DNA from: an uncultured Litoreibacter sp.
Lineage (GTDB): Bacteria; Pseudomonadota; Alphaproteobacteria; Rhodobacterales; Rhodobacteraceae
DNA length: 64,000 nt
Assembly: GCA_947493265.1 (NCBI GenBank)
Contig: CANLQL010000002.1
Coordinates: 124,001 to 188,000, forward strand
Direction: 5' to 3'
How positions within the stretch are numbered: position 1 is the first letter of the stretch; every line of letters starts with the position of its first letter. The notes under the pieces are model-generated. The model was given only the letters and a program-made list of their open reading frames with translations. It did not search any database and was not told the origin of the DNA. This document shows, in pieces, positions 58,276 through 64,000 of this stretch. The position numbers were made by a program, and so were the translations under genes.

Positions 58276-58293
58276 TGCGAAGGGTCCTTCGCA
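58276..58293. terminator. Hairpin between nagA and the convergent oxygenase gene
   Basis: TGCGAAGG-GT-CCTTCGCA forms a perfect 8-bp stem with a two-base centre, in the 65-bp gap between convergent stops. There is no T-run on either side; it may act as a weak bidirectional terminator or a DNA palindrome. Confidence 0.5.
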
Positions 58294-58299
58294 TCAATC

Positions 58300-59280
58300 C
58301 TAGGTTTTGTATTGGGCAAAGCTTTTTGCGTTGCGGCTGGCGATATGCTCACCCGCTTTGACCGCAGGATATTTGCTTTGATCCGGTGCGACGCCCAGAT
58401 CTGTGGGATCAATCACGGTGTCAGTGTGTGGGTCGAAAAATACAGGGATCGAATAGCGCGCGCCCGCAGATCGGTTGATGACCCGGTGCACCGTTGAGGC
58501 AAATTTGTCGTTCGTCCAGCGCGCCAGCAGGTCACCGATATTGCAAACGAGTGTTCCGGGGATGGGCGGGGCTTCGATCCAATCGCCGGATTTCGCCCGT
58601 ACCTGCAGGCCGCCGCTATTGTCTTGCAGCAAGATCGTCAACACCCCGAAATCTGTGTGTGGGGCCACGCCAAAACGTTGCTCCGCCTCATCTTTCGCTG
58701 TTGACGCGGGGTAGAATACCAATTGCCCCCGTGCGAGCGGTTTTGCATAGGCAGCGTCAAAGAAACCGGCGGGCATGTCGAGGCTGACAGCCACCGCGGC
58801 CATGACCTTTCGCGCCGCGTTGCAGACTGCGTCATAATAGGGGATCAAGTCCGCCTGCAGGCGCGGGAAGTCCGCGGGCCACTGGTTCACGGCACATAGC
58901 GGTTTGCCCGCGATCACATCAGGATCATCGATCGCGGTTTCGGTGCCCCAAAAGAAGACCTCTTTCAAATCATGGGTTTTTGAGCCCGGAAGCCGCGACA
59001 TGCCTTGTGCCATCCAGCCGCGTTGATGGGTGTCCACCGCAACTGTGCTTTTGTGCGCTTCGGGCAGGTCGAAGAAGGCTTTTGAAACCGCGAAAGCCTG
59101 ATCCATGAGCGTCTGATCAATGCCATGGCCCTTGATGTAGAAAAACCCGTGATCAATAGCGGCGGCGTGAATTGTAGCGGCGACGCCCTGAATATCGGTC
59201 CCTGAAATCGCATCGGATACGTCAATGATCGGGATTGATTGCGCGTTGGTCTGCGTGGCCTTTGCAAAATCGGTGGTCAT
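58300..59280 (-). CDS. Isopenicillin-N-synthase-like Fe(II) oxygenase
   Basis: A 326-residue non-haem iron oxygenase of the 2-oxoglutarate/IPNS superfamily. The metal triad is visible: PHTDFGVLTILLQD (His-x-Asp, near 192) and TVHRVINRSAGARYSIPVFF (His, near 247, with the Arg-x-Ser cofactor motif RYS near 257). DHGFFYIKGHGI near 40 is the family N-terminal signature. It is last in the TRAP-racemase operon, 11 bp after the racemase-family gene, so it probably modifies the imported compound. Substrate unknown. Confidence 0.88.
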   Translation of the reverse strand: MTTDFAKATQTNAQSIPIIDVSDAISGTDIQGVAATIHAAAIDHGFFYIKGHGIDQTLMDQAFAVSKAFFDLPEAHKSTVAVDTHQRGWMAQGMSRLPGSKTHDLKEVFFWGTETAIDDPDVIAGKPLCAVNQWPADFPRLQADLIPYYDAVCNAARKVMAAVAVSLDMPAGFFDAAYAKPLARGQLVFYPASTAKDEAEQRFGVAPHTDFGVLTILLQDNSGGLQVRAKSGDWIEAPPIPGTLVCNIGDLLARWTNDKFASTVHRVINRSAGARYSIPVFFDPHTDTVIDPTDLGVAPDQSKYPAVKAGEHIASRNAKSFAQYKT

Positions 59281-59291
59281 GGCAAGCTCCG

Positions 59292-59957
59292 TCAGAGGAT
59301 CAGAAATTCAGGTTCAATGGTCTTTGGTCTTTTGGCTTCGATGCAGGTTAGAATATCAGTGATCGGCAAGCCTGTCAGCGCGGCAATGGTGCGCTTGTAG
59401 GGGGGCAGGTTGGTGCATTCCAGAAGGATGTGCTTGTGATTTGGCTTGCGTTGCGCGGCGATGAAATCGGCTATTTCTTGGCCCGCCTGTGCGTCGTTCA
59501 GAATGCGCAGGTTTTGGGAAATCACGTCGACTAGATGCATGTCACCGGGCAAGCCGATCACGTCTGTTTGGTACGGCCCGAAGTGGTTTTCATTCAGGCT
59601 TGCTGCATCAAAGGTCACCGTCATGATCTCGTGTGCTGCGTGGTTTTCGCACAGCGTCGGCAAGGCCGTCAGGGCAGAGCTTACGAAAGGTTTTTCGGTT
59701 TTCGCGGCAAGATGGGTTTGCCAATAGGATAGAAATCCGCAGGATGTTACGATGATGTCGCCGGTTGCTTGCGCCAAGGCGGCCTCAAACGGGGCAATCG
59801 GGATGGCGGCGGGGTTTGCGCTGACGATTTGCCCGACCGTGGCGTTCGGGATGCGCAGTATCTCGATGTTGCCCAAATAAGTATCCGGGCTGCCCACATC
59901 GCCCGGCACCCTTGGAAATTCGGTGTCGAGTTGCAGGACTGTAACCGCAGGTGTCAT
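59292..59957 (-). CDS. Aspartate/glutamate racemase-family protein
   Basis: A 221-residue protein of the Asp/Glu/hydantoin racemase superfamily. Two paired cysteines sit where the catalytic pair is expected: IIVTSCGFLSYW near 70 and ILLECTNLPPY near 177. The start at 59957 lies two bases after the DctM stop; the longer open frame to 60674 is antisense-like read-through across dctM and is not credited. Members include racemases, maleate isomerase and decarboxylases, so the reaction is open. Confidence 0.85.
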   Translation of the reverse strand: MTPAVTVLQLDTEFPRVPGDVGSPDTYLGNIEILRIPNATVGQIVSANPAAIPIAPFEAALAQATGDIIVTSCGFLSYWQTHLAAKTEKPFVSSALTALPTLCENHAAHEIMTVTFDAASLNENHFGPYQTDVIGLPGDMHLVDVISQNLRILNDAQAGQEIADFIAAQRKPNHKHILLECTNLPPYKRTIAALTGLPITDILTCIEAKRPKTIEPEFLIL

Positions 59958-59959
59958 CG

Positions 59960-61261
59960 CTATTGCCGGATGTTGTCGGGCAACCAAGTGGCCAGTTCCG
60001 GGAAGGCGACCAGCAGGACAATCATCAGAAGCATCAGCCCGACCATTGGCAAAGCCACTTTCGAGATATAGCCGATCTCGTGGCGGGTCATGCCTTGCAG
60101 TACGAACAGGTTGAACCCGATAGGGGGGGTCACCTGCGCCATTTCCACGACAACCACAACAAAGATCCCGAACCAGATGGGGTCGATGCCCGCCTGGCGG
60201 ATCATCGGCTCCACGATCGCCATTGTCAGGACGACCGACGAAATCCCGTCCAGGAACATGCCGAGGATGATGTAGAACACCGTCAGCGCGGCGATCAGTG
60301 TGATCGGGGACAAGTCCAGCCCGTCGATATAGGCGGCCAAGGCGCGGGGCAATCCGGTGAAGCCCATGGACAGCGACAGGAAGGCCGCCCCCATCAGGAT
60401 CAACGCGATCATCGCCGAGGTCCGCGTGGCCCCCATGAGACTTTCGAAGAAGGTCGACAGAGATAGGGAGCGTTGGAACAGCGCGAGGGTCAGGGCCCCC
60501 AAAACCCCAACAGCAGCGGCTTCGGTTGCGGTGGCCCAGCCGAAATACATCGATCCAATAACTGCAAACACGAGGCACAGCACTGGGATCAGGAAGCGGC
60601 TTTCGGCCAGCATCGTGGCGAAGGTAATTGATGGTTCCGGTTCCGGGCGCTGATCGGGGCGGAAAATATGCCACAAAACGATGTAGGACATGAACAATCC
60701 TGCCAGCACCAGACCGGGGATGATGCCTGCCATGAACAGCTTGATGATGCTTTCGTTGATCGACACGCCGTAGACGATCAATGTCAGCGAGGGCGGGATC
60801 ATCAGGCCAAGGGTGGCCGCACCTGCCAAAGTGCCGACGATCATGTATTCAGGATAGCCGCGTTTTCGCAGCTCCGGGATCGACATTTTGCCGACTGTGG
60901 TGAGTGTTGCCGCCGATGAGCCTGAAACGGCAGCAAAGATCGTGCAGCCCGCGATATTGGTGTGCAGCAGCCCGCCAGGCAGCCAGCGCATCCAGGGTGC
61001 CAGCCCGCGAAACATGTCTTGCGACAAGCGCGTTCGATAGAGGATTTCGCCCATCCAGATGAACAATGGCAAGGCTGTCAGCGTCCATGAGGACGAACTG
61101 GTCCAGATGGTTGTGATCATCGCGTCGCCTGCGGGGCGGGTGGTAAACAGCTCCATCCCGACAAAGGCCACGCCCATCAGCGCGAGACCGATCCAGATGG
61201 AAGAGCCCAGCAGGGTGAACATGACGAAAAGGAAAACGATGGTGGCGTAGGCTTCGGTCAT
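59960..61261 (-). CDS. TRAP transporter large permease (DctM type)
   Basis: A 433-residue inner-membrane protein with about twelve helices, the ion-coupled channel subunit of a TRAP importer. Family tracts: AVSGSSAATLTTVGKMSIPELRKRGYPEYMIVGTLAGAATLGLMIPPSL near 110-160, and the late VTPPIGFNLFVLQGMTRHEIGYISK. The start at 61261 (MTEAYAT) overlaps dctQ by four bases. Upstream codons in the same frame are spurious. Confidence 0.93.
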   Translation of the reverse strand: MTEAYATIVFLFVMFTLLGSSIWIGLALMGVAFVGMELFTTRPAGDAMITTIWTSSSSWTLTALPLFIWMGEILYRTRLSQDMFRGLAPWMRWLPGGLLHTNIAGCTIFAAVSGSSAATLTTVGKMSIPELRKRGYPEYMIVGTLAGAATLGLMIPPSLTLIVYGVSINESIIKLFMAGIIPGLVLAGLFMSYIVLWHIFRPDQRPEPEPSITFATMLAESRFLIPVLCLVFAVIGSMYFGWATATEAAAVGVLGALTLALFQRSLSLSTFFESLMGATRTSAMIALILMGAAFLSLSMGFTGLPRALAAYIDGLDLSPITLIAALTVFYIILGMFLDGISSVVLTMAIVEPMIRQAGIDPIWFGIFVVVVVEMAQVTPPIGFNLFVLQGMTRHEIGYISKVALPMVGLMLLMIVLLVAFPELATWLPDNIRQ

Positions 61262-61950
61262 TCCACAGACTCCGATACAATCGGGTTCACCCCTGTGACG
61301 AGCATCCGGTAGAGCGTGTCCCAAAGCGCGATGGCCAATAGGACCGTGCCGATCGACATGGCCAATTGAGGGATCCAGACGGGGGTGTAGACCAGCGTCG
61401 TGCTGCCTTCGGCAACGCCTGCGAGATCCAGTTTGAACAGCGCCACCAGCCATTCTGGAATTTGATCCTGGCCTTGCGTGCGATCATTCAGCATTTCGGA
61501 AAAGAAGTTCGCTTTGACGGCATAGCGCGCGAAATAGGTGGCGATGACGGCCGCGCCGAATACCGCGAAGACATCAAGCCAGCGTTTGAGAAAATCATTG
61601 GCGTTCAGGATAATCGACACGCGGATATGCGCGCCGCGGGTCAACGCATGGGACAGCGCAAAGAATGAGGTGGCGGCCATCGCGTAGCCTGCAAATTCGG
61701 TGGTGCCCGGCACCGCAACGCTCGTCCATCGGGCGACCATGCCGATGACGATCAGCACAAGGATCGTGATCATGAAGACCCCCGCGACAATGCCACTTGC
61801 CAGATAAACGCCATCCAGCAGGCGCCAGAAGGGGCGGAAGATACGTTCCAGCCGGGGCCCTGCGATCAGGCACAAAATGCCGATCAAGCTGGGCAGAACA
61901 AACAGCCAGACCCAAAGGGGCAGGCCCATGAGAGGCGACCAGTCACGCAT
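61258..61950 (-). CDS. TRAP transporter small permease (DctQ type)
   Basis: A 230-residue inner-membrane protein with the four-helix DctQ core (GVYLASGIVAGVFMITILVLIVIGMVARW; GTTEFAGYAMAATSFFALSHALTRGAHIRVSIIL) preceded by an extra N-terminal helix (LPLWVWLFVLPSLIGILCLIAGP). The tract GAHIRVSII is the family signature. It sits between the binding protein gene (64-bp gap) and dctM. Confidence 0.9.
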   Translation of the reverse strand: MRDWSPLMGLPLWVWLFVLPSLIGILCLIAGPRLERIFRPFWRLLDGVYLASGIVAGVFMITILVLIVIGMVARWTSVAVPGTTEFAGYAMAATSFFALSHALTRGAHIRVSIILNANDFLKRWLDVFAVFGAAVIATYFARYAVKANFFSEMLNDRTQGQDQIPEWLVALFKLDLAGVAEGSTTLVYTPVWIPQLAMSIGTVLLAIALWDTLYRMLVTGVNPIVSESVE

Positions 61951-62014
61951 GATGGGGAGCTCTGTTTTTCAGGGGAAACGGGCCAGCATCCGTATCGGAG
62001 GCTGGCCCAAGGGT

Positions 62015-62998
62015 TTAGTTGGCGTTGTAGGCGTCAAGGATCGCCTGACCGTCTGCACCTGCTGTTTCCAGCCAGTCCGCGGTCATTTTTGCACCGATGG
62101 TTTCAAGCTCTGCCAGGAAATCCGCGCCTGCATCCTGAACCGTCATGCCGTTCTTTTGAAGTTCGGCAAAATAGAACTCTGCAAGCTCCTCGGATTTTGC
62201 GGCACAAGACGCGGATGTTTCATCTGCGGCTTTCTGGATGCCCGCTTGAACATCAGCGTCGAGACCTTCCCAGACTTGCGTGTTCACCATCACATAGTTG
62301 CGCGGCAGCCATGCGTTGACCTTGTAATAGTGGCTCAGATGTTCCCAGACCTGACGGTCATAGCCGGTGGACCCGGACGAAATGAACGCAGAGGCCACAC
62401 CGGTTGCCAAGGCTTGGCTCAACTCGGCGGCTTCGATCTGGACCGGGATCATGCCCAGTTCTTCGGCGAAGGTCGCGGTTGCGGAATTGTAGGATCGGAA
62501 CTTGATGCCTTGGGTGTCTTCAGAAGAATTTACTTCCTGGTTGAAGTAGAATCCCTGGCCGGGCCATGGGCAGGTGTACAAGGCCACAAGGTTCAGATCG
62601 GCCAATTGCGCGTTTACCGTATCGCGGGCCGCCTGCCAGAGCTTTTCATTGTCTGCGTAGCTGGTCGCGATAAACGGCAGGTTGTCCCAGCCCAACAGTG
62701 GTGCTTCGTTCGCATGGGCGGACATGAAGCGTTCGCCGATAGGCACCTGACCGGTCTGGATGGCGCGCTTGATGTCGCCGCCACCAAAGAGCGATCCACC
62801 CGGATGGACCGTGATGTCAATCGCGCCCTCGGTATAGTCGCGCACCAGATCCGCGAAAATCACGCCGTGTTCGGAGTGGAAATTCGTGGCTGCGTAAGCC
62901 ATTGGCATGTCCCAGGATTGCGCGTGGCCATCTGCAAAAGCAGTTGTCGCCATGAATGCGCCGACAGCCGTTGCGGCTGCTGTCTTCAGAATAGTCAT
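62015..62998 (-). CDS. TRAP transporter solute-binding protein (DctP type)
   Basis: A 327-residue periplasmic protein with a signal peptide (MTILKTAAATAVGAFMATTAFA) and the DctP fold: HSEHGVIFADLVRDYTEGAIDITVHPGGSLFGGGDIKRAIQTGQVPIGE near 40-90 and the carboxylate-clamp Arg region IKFRSYNSATATFAEELGMIPV near 163. The Arg suggests an organic acid ligand. A GGGAGGACA ribosome-binding site precedes the ATG. It heads the operon DctP-DctQ-DctM-racemase-oxygenase. Confidence 0.92.
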   Translation of the reverse strand: MTILKTAAATAVGAFMATTAFADGHAQSWDMPMAYAATNFHSEHGVIFADLVRDYTEGAIDITVHPGGSLFGGGDIKRAIQTGQVPIGERFMSAHANEAPLLGWDNLPFIATSYADNEKLWQAARDTVNAQLADLNLVALYTCPWPGQGFYFNQEVNSSEDTQGIKFRSYNSATATFAEELGMIPVQIEAAELSQALATGVASAFISSGSTGYDRQVWEHLSHYYKVNAWLPRNYVMVNTQVWEGLDADVQAGIQKAADETSASCAAKSEELAEFYFAELQKNGMTVQDAGADFLAELETIGAKMTADWLETAGADGQAILDAYNAN

Positions 62999-63198
62999 AG
63001 GTGTCCTCCCAGACGGCGGCGCGCAAGCGCCACGAGTTTCATCGGATCAAAGGCCCCCAAATCGATGTTCGGTTTTTCCCGCCTATAAGATCTGCGATGA
63101 TCCGACCTGTTTTCAACGCACCTGTCAAGCCAACCCGCTGATAACCTAAAGGGTTGCCGCCATTGCGGTCACCCAAACTGGGGCAGGCGGGCCGAAGG

Positions 63199-63678
63199 TC
63201 AGCTAGGTGTGAAAAAGAAATAGCATGCCAGCGGGATGAGCATGAAGCCTGCGATGAAGCTGTAGCCGATGGGGCCGGGGGTGATCAGATATGACTTCTC
63301 AGGCTTGCGCGGGTTGTAGTAGACGCGCACTTTGCCGTCTGCCCTGGTTTCGATGTAGGTCATCTGCAGGCGCAGGATAAATCGCAGGTTGTGTGAGACA
63401 ACCGTAAGAAACGGCGTCAGGCGATGCCCTTCATATTCTACACCGTCGACTTTGAAACGGTATTGCACCTCGGCCATATAGTTTTGATCGGTGAGCCGCA
63501 TGCTTGGGCTAAGACGTCCAACCTCGCTCTGGATCAGGTCGCCAAACACGCTTGGCCACCTGTTGATGCGGATGCAATAGATCAGGCTGTAGGTGCACAT
63601 AACGACGCAATAGATCGCAAACAGCAGCAGCCATTCTTCGGCTCCACCATTTTTCAATTGCTCGATAAATTTGTCCAT
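63199..63678 (-). CDS. DUF3592-family membrane protein
   Basis: A 159-residue protein with one membrane helix near the N-terminus (EWLLLFAIYCVVMCTYSLIYCI, about 15-36) and another at the C-terminus (IGYSFIAGFMLIPLACYFFF). The region between carries the DUF3592 pattern (AEVQYRFKVDGVEYEGHR; DGKVRVYYNPRKPEKSYLI). Function unknown. It stands alone between the TRAP operon promoter region and a truncated gene. Confidence 0.78.
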   Translation of the reverse strand: MDKFIEQLKNGGAEEWLLLFAIYCVVMCTYSLIYCIRINRWPSVFGDLIQSEVGRLSPSMRLTDQNYMAEVQYRFKVDGVEYEGHRLTPFLTVVSHNLRFILRLQMTYIETRADGKVRVYYNPRKPEKSYLITPGPIGYSFIAGFMLIPLACYFFFTPS

Positions 63679-63794
63679 TTGGCACGTATTCTTTCTTGCA
63701 CGAACTCAGGATGTCCTGATTTCGGAGAACCTTCCATTTAGAATTTGGCACCCGCTCCGGTGCTTTCTTCGGCGGAAAAGAGCGAATTGATGTG

Positions 63795-64000
63795 TCATTT
63801 CAAAGGCACTTTCTGGCGCGGTTTTGGAATTAGGCTCCAGCGTTGCCAAATCAGGATTTCAACAACCATGATATTCAAGACCCATGCCCCAACCATCAGG
63901 GCTTCGCGCGCGGGACCCGCAGCCTCAGACCCAACGACTACAAGCCAGGAGAGGCCCAATATCGTTTGCGTCGATGCGCCTTGGCCGATTGCGTAGGCGC
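63795..64000 (-). CDS. C-terminal end of a membrane protein (runs off right edge)
   Basis: The minus strand encodes an open frame of 67 codons entering from the right edge and stopping at 63795. It contains two likely membrane helices (TQTILGLSWLVVVGSEA and ALMVGAWVLNIMVVEILIW) and a basic tail (QRWSLIPKPRQKVPLK). The pattern of hydrophobic stretches and a basic cytoplasmic end looks genuinely coding. No start is in the window and I recognise no family. The opposite-strand open frame here is its shadow. Confidence 0.6.
   Translation of the reverse strand, partial: AYAIGQGASTQTILGLSWLVVVGSEAAGPAREALMVGAWVLNIMVVEILIWQRWSLIPKPRQKVPLK

Noticed and set aside
59958-60674. N-terminal extension of the racemase-family gene across dctM
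   Set aside because: The first 239 codons are Arg/Gly/Pro-rich out-of-frame reading of dctM; the protein begins properly at 59957.

Overview
The window looks like chromosome of a marine alphaproteobacterium of the Rhodobacteraceae (Roseobacter group). The evidence is protein character and layout: a B12-dependent class II ribonucleotide reductase, the short HisG with a HisZ partner, a MaeB malic enzyme with a phosphotransacetylase tail, a GAF-containing PtsP, a TRAP importer, and dense operons of genes with ATGA overlaps. This assignment is inference; no rRNA or tRNA gene is present to anchor it. I see no prophage, insertion sequence or CRISPR array. Every intergenic gap is under about 300 bp.

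Layout. 1-2.4 kb: the 5' part of glyA, then nadK, convergent with a bicupin gene. A perfect 20-bp palindrome lies between the bicupin gene and the divergent maeB. 2.5-11.4 kb: maeB, prpE, then a tightly overlapped nucleoside-salvage operon cdd-deoA-deoB-add-upp. 11.4-15.7 kb: a degenerate M48-like membrane protein, an acyl-CoA synthetase, a sulfotransferase and a Hint-fold protein lacking its catalytic residues. 15.7-24 kb: beta-oxidation, as the operon gst-membrane protein-fadA-NTF2-like-fadJ and a MerR-acyl-CoA dehydrogenase pair, with a second MerR gene beside it. 24-31 kb: two PaaI thioesterases, a MATE exporter, an SOS-associated peptidase, a secreted 5'-nucleotidase, a DUF952 protein and pyrD. 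31-35 kb: a sugar-acid catabolic module (dehydratase, SDR, DenD-like dehydrogenase) around a divergent promoter with a tandem 21-bp duplication and a LacI-type palindrome. 35-48 kb: slyX, hisS-hisZ-hisG, a DUF1489 protein, nrdJ, a methyltransferase, a fatty acid desaturase, a flavin reductase, a GNAT enzyme, an EcsC-family protein and ptsP.

48-58 kb is an amino-sugar island. On the minus strand it has murQ, a sugar ABC importer and a Gfo/Idh/MocA oxidoreductase. Divergently on the plus strand it has a BadF-type kinase, a GntR regulator, a SIS-domain deaminase/isomerase and nagA. Together they could import GlcNAc and/or MurNAc, phosphorylate it, remove lactate (MurQ), deacetylate (NagA) and deaminate to fructose-6-phosphate. 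Two elements of 11-bp-spaced TACC repeats, in opposite orientation, flank the shared promoter. 58-63 kb: a TRAP transporter operon running into an Asp/Glu-racemase-family protein and an isopenicillin-N-synthase-like oxygenase of unknown substrate. The right edge holds a DUF3592 protein and a truncated membrane-protein gene.

The most unusual non-genic signal is a short dispersed element, roughly GAGTATTTTnGGCAAGAAGAAG. It occurs at least six times, plus one decayed copy, always between genes and mostly at gene 3' ends. Two copies sit inside a 58-bp near-identical repeat with a GC hairpin, and two others form a perfect 25-bp inverted pair.
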